A stretch of DNA of 64,000 bases from Triops longicaudatus (taxonomy: Eukaryota; Arthropoda; Branchiopoda; Notostraca; Triopsidae). Made by a program: the position numbers and the translations under genes. The stretch is from positions 310,001-374,000 of the forward strand of contig JAGQDJ010000053.1 of the NCBI GenBank assembly GCA_022885665.1, read 5' to 3'. Positions 52,501 through 64,000 of the stretch are shown here, one piece after another (position 1 is the stretch's first letter; each line of letters opens with the position of its first letter). The notes beneath the pieces are model-generated. The model did not search any database, was not told the origin of the DNA, and saw only the letters and a program-made list of their open reading frames with translations.

Positions 52501-54000
52501 CAGTGGCAACCTCACGTCGAGAGCATTGTCTCAATTGGAAGACGGCCTTCTTAAGTAAGGCCGTCTGTTTCGGATACGGCTATTGTTTCTGCATTACCCA
52601 AAAGGTCAGGTACAGCTTGCATACAAAGTAGGACATGGGTGGGGCAAAGTTTTTCTGTGACGAGTTCCAAGCATTGAACGCGTAGAACCACGTGACATTT
52701 CACTATTAGCTGATAGGAAAGCGTTCCGATCTTGCCTCCATTCTCTGCGATAAGCAACGTATTGCTGATTAACTGCTCCTGAATGACTGGGCTACAGAAC
52801 ATTTTTTTTTCTTTGACGGGCAGTTGATGTGTAGAAGCATGGGAGATAGATCGCTTATATTGGAGCGGCAAAACGCGCCAAGGTCGTTCCGCTGCGTGTT
52901 GCTTCCTTTTTGCCGTGCACGACGAAAAAGCTCGCTGCCAAAAGTGAAGGGCGCGCATAGAGAAACAGTTCTTGCAATAGGTCGTTGACAGCACAGGGGA
53001 ATTTTGCACAGGTTCGAGAACGTTGCAAAATCGCACTGCGCGCTCTTTCTGTAACTTAGACGCACATACCTTGGTAGTTGCGCGATTTTTTCGCCTTTTT
53101 TTGTCGCGAACGACAACTCAAATATAACTCGCGACTTCGCTAGAACCGAACGCTCCACAGGAGACCTGTCAGCTTTTCTTACATGTGAGGGGTCTTGTGA
53201 CGTCACGAGCTGGTCTGGCGTTGCACGAAGCATGCATGGTTAACTCTTTCGCACTGAACGCATTGATTCTAGCAAGTTTCCCCTGAACTCATTGTTACGC
53301 AGTTCGTCGCCATTTCGACTTCTATCAGGAACAAGATTGCGCGTGAACATGACGTGAGGTAAGAATTCGTTGAATGATAAGAGCCGAAAATGACGTTCCG
53401 GGTTTTTCGGCCATGTAGCCGAGCCAAGTTTTGTCAAATAAAGCCGGTTTTGTCTTCATCTTGGTTGTGAAAGCTAGCTAACAGGGGTTTGCAAGGAGCG
53501 TGATGAGGAATTTTCGGTTTGGCGATAGGTTTCCAAGAATGTTCTAAGGTTTGGTGAAAGCGCTCCCCTTGAAAAAATCTGCAGGTGACAAATCAGGTGC
53601 GGATGGAACCATTTAGGGCAAGCAGCAGGGGGAGTTGGATTTGAAAAACTTGTGCGAAATCGACCAGAAAATGCCATTCTTATGATTCTTGTTAGGATTC
53701 GGTGGGCTGGGCCCAAAGGCTGACGATGCGTTCCATCAAAAATGGCTGGCGTATAGGTGAATTTTTGCCCAAGCATTATTATGCGCACTATCGAAAGAGA
53801 AGGAAGCGTGCAACCTTCACCGGCTTCCCAGGTCTTCATCGTTTGTTGTGAAAAACCCCGGGACCTGTCACTTGTTCTGACTCCCAACCAATTTCCAACT
53901 GCTTTTATACCCGTCACTTGTGATAAAGGCTTATACTATACGGGATTCCTCTGACGAAAGCATCAAGTCGACTAGAAAATCCTATTGCAACTGAATCAGA
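52500..54000 (-). other. GC-richer patch with overlapping minus-strand open frames; no identified gene
   Basis: Three minus-strand frames of 147-161 codons (52551-53036, 52769-53233, 53474-53917) are unusually long for this AT-rich surrounding. Two overlap each other in different frames, which argues that low stop density from local GC content, not coding, explains them. I see no domain, signal peptide or repeat structure. It could be a decayed mobile element or a non-coding transcript, but nothing in the sequence proves either. Confidence 0.2.
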
Positions 54001-57000
54001 GCTGTATACAACAGCACATCTTACACGCATCAAGTGCTTCTTAGCCGGACTTTTGACCTTCCTGAACGGGGATTTTTCACGCATTAACTATTTGTGGAAC
54101 TGTTCTGCACATTTCCAGCAATGTCAGCAAGGGCGATTGTGAAGTATGTAGTGAGCTCGTGTACACGCGTATTTTATCTATTTATTTATTAAAAAAAATA
54201 TTTATTTTTTTTTCAAATATGAGATGTGAAAATGGGATGGGACTGTGAAGTTTTCGCCTTACCCCTAACACAAGACTGAACACAAGGGAAGGAAGGGAAG
54301 AGGGATGTGATGTATCTTTCTAATTTGTTTCTTAGACTGTCGAATGCATTTTCGGAAGTCGCAATGCATTTTTTCTAGTTTGAAGACAGCGTCAAGCATG
54401 TCTCTGCTGTTTTTTTCGTTATGGAGATTAGGGATGGACTAGACTCGTAGCCCTCTTGTCTTTTATAGCTATTTGCTTTTTAACTAGATTCGTTCTTTGC
54501 AGTAAAAGCTTCTTTAAAATTTATTGTTAAGGTAGTAAATTATAACACAGTGTAGTAAGTGCTGCAGATTCATGATGATTGCGCTATTTCAGGCCTCATT
54601 TAAAATGAAAACTTTTTCAGATGTCTGGAACAGTATAAAGTCGGTATTGCTCGGTATAAGTTGGTAGCAAATGTTAAGAAATTTGGCTGCGATAAACCGA
54701 GGTCCTTAGGCCTGGTCAAATGTCCACGAAAATCTGCAGGTAAAGCGTCCGATACAACGAATTCGTATATACAGCAAATTTTTAATAACTGAATCCTGTT
54801 GACTCAAGCAGTGTCATTCTGTAGCGTGGAAAAGTGTAGTGGGAAAAGCTATTTTCTTCGCCAATTATAGCATTTCTGAGTTCTGCTTCCGCTTAAGGTG
54901 CGGCTTTATACCAGCAACCCAAATAATATTTTCCGTACGAAGCAGGAAACATGTTGCTAATATTGTTCCATTCAGTATTTTATTGTACGAGTTCAGTAGG
55001 TATTCGAAATGTTGAAGGAGAGACACGCAAGGAAGGTGCAACGCTTAAAATAGCGAAAATATTCTCGGTTGAGGGCACCACAAAATTTCTCTTCGTCAGA
55101 ACCTGGTCAACGGAAAATGAGCTTCTTAGAGCTACAAAGTGCGACAGGTTTTTCCCTGACCTAATCAAAGCTTAACCGCCTACACATGTTTCAACGTAGT
55201 TTTGAGTGATGGCTTTCAATGAATCGTGAATCCTGTTGGTACCGTCCCAATGGGCTAGCCTCAGGTCGGATTTCACCTCAAGGTGCAAAAAAGTGTCACA
55301 TGGGTATAAGCTTGCAAGTGGTCGCAGGACAGCACGAGTACCGGAAGCCTCATTTTTAATCAATTCTTTTTCCGGCCGCCGAAAAACTGGGGGGAAAGAG
55401 TTTTTCGAACACTTGTGCGTTATGGGGAGGTGCAACTAGTTTGAAGTGCACTGTACTGCGCGTGTAGTTAAAAACCTCCCTTGATACAAAAGCTTAAGTA
55501 GGTGTGAATGCTTCTGAATTTATGAGTATGGTAATGGTATTGTTGTCCGACTACCACAGGATTCGAGGTGCTGAAAAATGCGACATTTCCCGCCCTTTCG
55601 GAGGGAAAACGTGTCTCAGCTTCCGTTCACTCCCTTTCTACTATTGTAATAGGTGAATAAATTGCATTCAAGGGGCGCGGAGGGGAGTATTATTTCCCCC
55701 GGTTAAATACAGTAAGCTGGATCTTTGTGTTTAGACGAGGAAATCGTAGCTTGTTCATGGTTTAAATTTCGCGTTTTCCGTACTATTGGAGGAAAAGGAA
55801 GTGTGTTGTGGCTCGGACAAGCCAAAAAGGGTTGGTTTGAGGGAAGAAGTTGTTAACGGAGATACAAGCATATCTAGGTGTTCTTGACAGGATACTTTGA
55901 CTGTCAGGGGTGGTGGTACAGATTAATGATGTCTCTAATTTCCTTAAATAAAGAGGACCCCATTTCTATGGGGTGGAAGGGATAGGCGCGTGGTTGTCGG
56001 GGTATTTTGGAGGCTTGTGGGGACCGAAACGACACGAAAAATTCCGCCAGGTATTCGGCAAATACCACATGCTTCTTATATAATAGCTTCATAAAAAACA
56101 ACATCTATTTTTTTCGGTCGTGGGGTGTGAAAATAACCTGCCGCTTTTAAGAGATCGTTAAAATGCTCAAGTGGGAGTTTTAAAGCTTTTATATTCACTT
56201 CTGCTGCGTTGAAATTGGCGGTCTTTTTTGTCTCGAGCGTTTTTGTGTTAGCAAAATGCCGCGTTAACAATGAAATTTAACCCTTTAGAAGTCGATAATG
56301 AGTAAAAGTGAACCTGAGAATATTTACCACATAAAACGCTAAATTGTGGTTGGGTGCTGTAGACACCTTATCAAAGTGCGTCTATCCTTTCAAGATTTTT
56401 TGTCTGAAAAAGAATAGGAAAGACAAAGACTTTAAAGTTTGTCGCTTTGGATGCAAACAAACGAGCTATCTTCCGAAGCTTGAGACGCCGCCAAACTTGG
56501 AATGAAGTTGGTTCGAACGAATGATAGAAGTTTCTGGGAAATGCGTACTTATGTTTGTGTGTATACAAAACCGTTGAGCATTTTCCGCCTGATTCACTGC
56601 TTGGTAGGGTTGTAAGGGGGTGTGATTTATGAATTTATGAATTTTCATCCGTCTGTAAGACTGTATATGAGAAAAGCTATTCGCTTTTACGCACAGATTT
56701 TGGGGTGTTTACCCTTTTTTTGGGAGGTGGAGGAGATCACCCCTTCAATAAGTGAGTCAGAGGGAGAAAATGGAGAATTCTCATCAACTTAACTTTGAAT
56801 GGGTTGGGGGGGGGGGGTGCGCCCAACCCAACTTGCTAGAATTTGTTGAGGTATGTGAAGCTTGGGCATTGTACTATAGTGCAGTATTGCTTTTACGTTT
56901 GAAAGAAGAAAACGACTCGAAAGCTATGCAGTGTAGTGTTTGGTCGTCACATCATTTGTCAAAAGTTTTCGGATAATTTGAACGCCGTATGGTCCACAAC

Positions 57001-60000
57001 ACATTGGCTCCGCTAGATTAACACAATTGACTTGATTGTGCGAAAGTCTTTTCGCCACGACCTTTCAGGTCTCAACCCCCCAGATAAGATAGTCCGAAAG
57101 GGTTGTAATGATCTTTTAGCATAATTAGGACAACTTTTACTCCAGAAGGGCGGAAAGATGAGAATCGTGTCAAGTTTAACTCCCTCGTCGCATTCTGCCT
57201 GTATATTTGAAACTTACTCTATTTTGCTTTTCGCTCAAAAATAAATAAGTACGGTAGAAATCCGATTTTGTTAACCGGTCGAGGCCGAAAGGTAGTTGAC
57301 AAATCAGATAGTTAAAAAAGCAAATTCCCGTGTTAGTTTGATTAGGATTTTTTTAAATCTATTAAGGATTTAATAATCGGAAATAAATTTCGTATTGAGA
57401 TAAACTTTTGCGAGACTGTTATGAGAAATCCCATTCTATTTATGAGTAAGTGTATTGAAATCAACGTAAAAAACTAACGAAGGAAAATATTTTCCCGAGG
57501 TGATTGACTTATCAGCGAAGAGAGTTGGCGAAATCGGAGTTCTACTATAAATAAAACGATAATGAATTAATGAATGCAGGAATTATTGGAGAAAATCTCG
57601 AGCTAACGGACCTTTGCCAATCTCACGACACTTGTGTGAAAAGTATCCCGTGCCATCATGTGTAAAACCTTCTATATTCCATTGCAAGTCTCGTTTAAGT
57701 AGAACTCTCATGGTCGATCAATGCTGTATAATTAGAAGGACCATAGATTTATGGGCGTGGGGTTTTAATATGTATTTTATTTATTTCTTATATTTCACCA
57801 TGAATATACAAACACAGAAAACTTGTTCACTATATTACATTGGAGTCTCACAAACTCTCGAAACCGCAATTGATTGCGTTACGTTAGTCAAGTACAAAGG
57901 GCGTAATTTGTACAATATGATCCGATGAATCACAAGACACACAGGATAATAGTACGATCGAGGCTAGGCGACGGAGACTTTTAAAGAGAATTTTTCCTTG
58001 CCTGTTATTCACATGCGGTACTTTCAGAACAACGGACGGTAGGAGGGCAGCCTTGTTTCCCATGTCCATAATTAAGGGTTCTGTACAGCCGAGGCCCCAT
58101 TGTCAGTGGGGTCGCGATTTACTTGAGAAAACATGTTCTTTGATACAGACACCACTAAGAACCGATCCTCAATATCACGCATAACCCTTTTTCGAATGAG
58201 ACCTGTTTGTTTCTTCCACATTTTTTATTCCCTTCTACAATTCATTGCTATTCAGTTGCCATACTTCTGTGGATCCTAATTGCGTTTGGTCAGTTTAGTC
58301 GATTGATACAGTAAGCGTCTTATAACACATTCACGCAGGATACGTTACACGCCCATTCTCCGAACACCTTTCATCATTGCGGCCTTGGTTAGCATATTGT
58401 CTGTTTTATTCGAACCGCGTCAATTCGTGGAGATATTTCAATACGACGTGCACAGAAAGGTTGGCAAAAAGAAGAAGCGACACATTAATCGTTGAGAACA
58501 AGTGCGATCCATCTGCTTTATTGTTTCCCTGCTGCTCAATAAGTGGTTGCCTTGCTGTCTTTCAATAAGGATTCTGCAGTCTTACTCTGGGACGTAAAGA
58601 CTCCCAAAAAAGCCTTTTAAGACAGTCGAAGTTTGTCCTCCGGCCCCTCTCCCCCTGTTTTTTTTTTATTAACATATTCTTGTCCCAACGGAATAATGCA
58701 TACTAAAATGAGAGGCGTTTTCTGCCAGTCTGGGGCAGGATGACGTGGCGGCTTTGGACAACCAACCTAGAAAACGTGTAAACCCAGCTGAGCTAAGCCT
58801 TTGTGAAAGGCATTCAACACACCAGCCTTTCGATAGACACCCAGTCGGCGGAAGCTGCGGTGCGTGAAAACTAATAACGAACGAATAAACGGAGACGAAA
58901 ATGCACCCCTTGAAAATCAACACAGTTATCTAGGTCTGGCGTCCAGAACACACGTATTGACACATGCATATACAGTGCGTAATCGAAGGACAAGAATTTT
59001 TAACACGTCCCACTAAAAACATTTTTTTTTTTTTCGGTGGGGAGCTCCTCATTATCGTCTTTGGATTCGTATTGTGTGGGCAAAGAATACGAATAAATTT
59101 CCATAGACTCGGATTGAGTAGCTGGAATTGGGCCTGAAAAAATCGTGGCCAAGAAAACGGGTCGTCTCTAAGAAAGTTCTCGAAAAAAAATCTTCTTGAC
59201 GAAAGAAAGGAGTATGTTAAGCCTGAGTGAGTCCCATATGTGTGCTCGGAAAATCAGCTTGCATTCCAAGTTAGGAATTAGGATAAACGACCTTGGTTTG
59301 AGAGAAATCTTAGGAAGAAAGTTGGTGTCATTCTTCGCTATGCATTAGAGGCCATCGAGAAGAGTCGTGAAACCTGTGACATGAAAAGGAAACCACCCAT
59401 CTTGCATTGGGAGGCTTCGGACAGAGCTATTCAAAGTAGGCTTGTTTCAGTTATCGCGTATTATATTGTTGATCAATTTTCAGCGAACTTGCTCTAAGAG
59501 TATTCTTCATTTCACAGTCTAGTGCACCCTAATTCCCTCATCAGTTACCATTAAGGCAGTGGCAGATGGGGAAAGAAAGACTTAAGAAACTCTTTTGGAA
59601 AGTATGCTACCTTGCTTTGTAACTCTGTCTTGTCTTTTCTGAACTTTTAAATGGGGATTTTACTCCTGCATGTGAGTGGTTATGATTTTTATCCCTGGAA
59701 ACTTTTAAGGACGACATTGGAAAGAAAAGGGGGAAAAATGTTGACAATACAAAATCGACAGCATTCCATAGGCTCGTGTTATTCGTCTGACCATAAGTTG
59801 TCGCGTCGACATCAAAGCAAGGAAGAACTCCCCCCCCCCAATCTTTGTCATATAGGCTACCTAGAGTAGGGGCTTGAGTATGTATACACAAGTATCCGCT
59901 GTCTCACCTTTAGCCCCTTTGGGGTTGTAAGCAGGTTTGCACCTCGGCATAACTGCAACCTCTTTAAGAGACCATTGTCGCTCAACAAGCGGCTTCTCAG

Positions 60001-63000
60001 CTTTGGACAGATTCCTTACCTATGTATATTCCTTTTCTCTCACTCTATGCTTTCCCTCCCCCTCACTCCTTAGCCCTAGCCCCGCCTATACGCGACGTGA
60101 CTGTATATCCGTACGTTTCTGAACACCTTACAGCCAGAAGCTGCAAAGGAGCAGCCTGCGACTCTTGTAGTGGAGACCGTTGCTGAAATAACAGTCGAGC
60201 CCCCATAACGATTTTCTTTGGCATTTCTCGTTCGTCAACACGAGAACCATACAAGGGGACTTGCCAAACGGGTTTGAGCCTCTTTTCAAAACCATATCGA
60301 GATGTCTACCGCAGGTTAACAGCGAAGGGAAATATTCACAAGGAATCTCGTTATGCACCGGTTTTGATATTATGCAATGCCGCCTTTGAAGTTCCTCGCT
60401 TACGGCGTAAGCCTTGCGCTACGTGTTTTTCGACTTTTTCCGCGTTGACACTTTGAAGCAACACAGAGTTTATTGTGATACTAACAGGTTAAATAAACAT
60501 TGCTATTTACCAAAGATGGTCAAAATAATGTTAAATATTTACGTAAATGAAATTCATTTGACCGAATTCCTAAAATGAGGTGTGAAGTGTAAGTTGAATG
60601 GAATTTGAATTTAGGGGCGCCAAAGCTTATGTGCCTATGACCTTATAATGTAATCATTAATTGCTATGAAATAAACCACAGGCAATAGACCAAAAATTAT
60701 ATTGGTCATATACAACCAATGTTTTCTTTTTATAAAAAGAAAAAGATAATGAATGTACCTCACTTGTACCTGTACTTCACTTGCCTTTCCTTTAAATTTG
60801 CCCAGGTCTACTGTTCACTCCGTATCTTTTCTGCGGAATATTTACAAGCTTGTGACACCCCGTAACGCATCGTATGGCTCAGAATTCTGTAGATCCCCAT
60901 TACACATGGTCAGCGGTCTTGTTATTTGCTGTTCTGTGCCTTTTCGAAGGCTATCAAACTCAAGAAGTTAGTACAGTGTTTTTCCATAGTTTTCGGCCAG
61001 TAGCCCAAATAGATGATCAGAAGGCCCTGTTACGCAATATACTAGAATTTCAATAGAATAATTAAAAAAAAAAAACATGACAAAGGGAAAAAAAAGAATT
61101 TCATACGAAAGTAAGAGAAAGCGATGCAAAATTGACGGATATCAGAAATACTATTTTAGCATTCCAGCTCTTTCATGTTGCTTAACTCCAAAGAACCAAA
61201 ATTTAAGATATTTCAATTTTTACTTTTCTGTGAATGGGTTCCGTTGTCCAAACCTAAGTGACTTTTACACAGGTTTGGATAAATTACCTGTTATTAAAAC
61301 GCACCGACTAGCAGAAAACTTACGCTTCATGCGGGAAAGTGAAAAAGCTTGTGCGAGTGGAACAGTAATTTGTAGTTTGTCCGTATCAGTTTTTCAGAAC
61401 GGCATCTGCGAGAAAGAAATGCTACTTTACTACTTGACAGACTCTTGATCTCGTGATGTTTGCCAAGTATAATTTTAGCGAGTAGTGTATAAGATGAAGA
61501 ATTTTTAGAAGTGTGTGGTAGCGAGCCGTAAACAGTGATTTACGGTCTCGTAATGGAGGTATTGTCGAACACCTTTCAATGGAAGGCAAGGATGTCGTGA
61601 TACGACACAAGTGTCGTACGAACGGCACATCTCTTAATGTATGTCAGAGAATCGCGAAGGAAGACTGAATTCTGGCAAACCATTGAAGGGAAAAATTTAC
61701 CACGAAATATTGTCAGCAGTTTTCCAGAATTCGGATGAGATGGATGACGGGATGGCCGGAAAGATTGTTAGTACTTTTTGATTATTCCCCCACCCTCTCT
61801 CTCGAATCCTATGTATCCCGTCCTAGCAAAACCTAGCTAAAGCTAATCTGACTTCACTAAAATCCAATCGAAGCCTAACCCAACTAATTGTAAACAATTG
61901 CAACTCATTTAAACCCAGCGCGCAAATGTAAACCATGGGAAAGTTCATGGAAAGTTATTAAGTTACGGTAAGTTAGGCTAGGTTAGGCCAATATTAAGTT
62001 CAAGAATGTTTATTTAGCACTTAAGAGCCATTTTCACCCATCAGTAAGCACTTGTGAAACAGAAAATCAAGTGTAGGTGGGTTACCTAACCAAAAAGTAC
62101 CGGTTTGTTCAAGCCAACAGGGCCATAAGCCCCTTTAATTGGAAGAGTTTAAAAGGAAAAGAAGCCTGAATTGCTTAGCGACTAATTCGTACAGGCCTAC
62201 TGAAAGGCGCCTGTGTGTCATTGTGGAACATTCTCTTCATACTTTTTTATTGTTGTCGTATCCATTTCCCTTGTCGAGTGAAGCTAATCTGTTGTATTTT
62301 ACAGACAATACTCTCATTACACCAGGCATACATCGAACAATCGGATTTCACAAAGTTTCCGTTGTATCCATTAAGCAGAGGTCCTATGCTGTTGTTACGG
62401 GTATTTTCCTATTAAACTGGTAATAGACAATTTGAACAACTGCATAGTACAAGTGTTACAAATATTGTCCAGTACTTTGGGAGCTCGGGAGACAAGGTGA
62501 GTGCCATGTGTATGTACTCAGGTGGGATGCATATTGTTAAAGTGAAATGGATCTTTTTCAACTCGCCTCAGGAAGTAAGAATAGGTTCGCTATTAGTTAT
62601 AAGGGGAACGGTCAGTGGAGCTAAGAGAAAAACTGACGGTGAAACTGATGGGCCAGGTGTCTCGGTCTCAATGTGTGTAGTGTTTTTATCTAGCTGCCTC
62701 TTTTCTACGGATTTGTACAGTGAATGCTTAATGAAAAGGTCTGGGTGCAAGACTATGCGCAGAACTTGGTGAAGGAAGAGGGGGAAAATGTTTGGAAACG
62801 GGAAGTTGTGGTTTTTGCCAAGACCAGACGGTGGAGAAGGGGGCGGAGACCTGCCTAATAATTTCTTCTGGTTCCCCCCACTCCGTCTCACGTTGTCTAC
62901 GTCTCTTTTCCCTGGATGTCCCCAAGTAAATTCTCACTTTCCCTCCCACCTCCTGCTAAAATTGAATCTTTACGAGCAGCTCTTAATTAAATTCTTGCTT

Positions 63001-64000
63001 TGTTAGGCTCGCTTTATGGGTAGATGATAGTTTATGGAACAGGCTTTGGGCTCGGATGATTTACTCAGTGCTGGTTTGCGGCCTTTGCAAACGTCGAAAT
63101 GTAAAAGTCTTAGAACATTCGGTGTCCAGATCCAGGCCACTATTTTCTTTTTTTTTTTTTTTTTTTTTTTCTTGGCATAGATATAACTTGAAAGGCTAAG
63201 AGAGCTTTTCTGCAGGGGATTATAGATTTTTCTGCTTCGTCACCTTGCGTGAATTGTAATCATGGCAAAGCACAAAATTGCGAAGGCCAGAAAAAAAGGA
63301 TAAGTAGAAAAAAGTTAAAAGTTAAGAGCATTCCAGGAAAACCGAAAGCTTTACTGAATGCCCAGTTGCACAAATAGTTGGAAGGGATGTCATGTCCTTG
63401 CTGCGGTTTAAGAAAAGCGTTACACAGAGCGACAGCTTCCAGTTGTTTGTGAAAAATTACTGTCTGGAAATGTAAATTGTTGGCTATTGAGGCTGTTTTG
63501 GCTGCGAATTGCTTCAGCGTGGGCTTTTGGGCCAGTTCTTGGCGCGAGATTGGTGGTCCACGGTATTTGAAAAATAGAGTCGAAACTTTGCGGTTGCGAG
63601 AAACGAAAAAGACGTTTTGCCTTCTTTTTGAGAAAAGTGACAAGACAATTTTGCAGCCAAAAGTGTCCCGAAAACGAAAATCTGCGCTGGATAAAAGTGG
63701 TAGAAAGAAAGTCAGAGTTCCCCGCAAAAAAGTGGAATTTAACCTTCAAAGATCCTGTCTCTTTTTATGTCGAACGTTTTCCTGGAAGCCGCCAATCTTT
63801 TGATTTGCGCGAGAAATAAAAAAGTGCTCTTACGATGCAATTGAGGCTTTCAAGTCTGGCCTGGGGGATACTTCTTTTTTTCCCCAGAAGGTGTAATGAG
63901 CAACAAATGATGATAATAAGAACCAGGATGTTTTATTTATTGGATAATAAGAGTGGTACAAAAATGTTGCTATGGTACATTTCAATAACTGCGCTATTTT
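54001..64000. other. Non-coding stretch downstream of TRIT1 exon 3; nothing recognised
   Basis: This is AT-rich DNA with scattered short frames. Acceptor-like sites at about 54590, 57568, 60134 and 62305 were tested for the next TRIT1 exon without success. A short TTAGG-like patch is at 61968-61989, G/C homopolymers are at 56806-56817 and 59830-59839, and a run of 23 T is at 63148-63170. Two opposite-strand frames of 108 and 155 codons overlap near the right edge (63260-63803); overlap on both strands argues against either being real. Confidence 0.5.
63148..63170 (+). repeat. Poly-T homopolymer (23)
   Basis: Twenty-three consecutive T preceded by TTTTC. No adjacent element recognised. Confidence 0.9.

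Noticed and set aside
57570..57928. Acceptor plus about 117-codon open frame tested as TRIT1 exon 4
   Set aside because: The phase fits but no TRIT1 motif is present; the peptide has no recognisable family.
63260..63803. 155-codon minus-strand and 108-codon plus-strand frames near the right edge
   Set aside because: They overlap on opposite strands and show no domains.

Overview
The window is a stretch of animal nuclear DNA, AT-rich and intron-rich, with long non-coding spaces. Two genes can be identified with confidence, both on the + strand and in tandem: a Myc proto-oncogene homologue (coding exons 28238-29513 and 32389-33158) and, about 6.7 kb downstream, the first three coding exons of the tRNA dimethylallyltransferase TRIT1 (39821-39961, 45152-45289, 45792-46411). 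Myc has one intron within its coding region, and all introns of both genes follow GT-AG rules. The Myc basic region (M-H-N-S-M-E-R-Q-R-R, then D-L-R-N-A-F) looks more like an invertebrate, perhaps arthropod, Myc than a vertebrate one. Scattered short GGTTAGG-type motifs fit an arthropod too, but they are weak evidence. I would say 'bilaterian invertebrate, possibly arthropod' and no more.

Layout: 1-27.8 kb contains no gene I can recognise, only two weak exon-like candidates (15254-15478 and 19412-19479). A GC-richer stretch at about 27.4-28.2 kb precedes Myc and probably holds its promoter and leader. Myc occupies about 28.0-33.2 kb plus an undefined 3' UTR. The Myc-TRIT1 intergenic space runs to 39.8 kb. 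TRIT1 begins at 39821 and its first three exons end at 46411. I found no further TRIT1 exon in the remaining 17.6 kb, so the gene either continues beyond the window or has exons I missed.

The most interesting point is the gene order. In vertebrates the Myc paralogue MYCL lies next to TRIT1 in the same orientation. Here a Myc lies directly upstream of TRIT1 in the same orientation, which suggests that Myc-TRIT1 linkage is ancestral and that vertebrate MYCL kept the original location. Other points of note are a disordered insertion of about 125 residues inside the TRIT1 catalytic domain, a G-quadruplex-type tract in the Myc intron, a cluster of E-boxes upstream of TRIT1, small upstream ORFs before Myc, and an unusual abundance of long G/C homopolymers with very few other microsatellites.

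Most other open frames of 60-200 codons look like chance: they overlap on opposite strands, lack recognisable domains and often lack an ATG. They are not annotated. No rRNA, CRISPR array, convincing tRNA or intact mobile element was seen.
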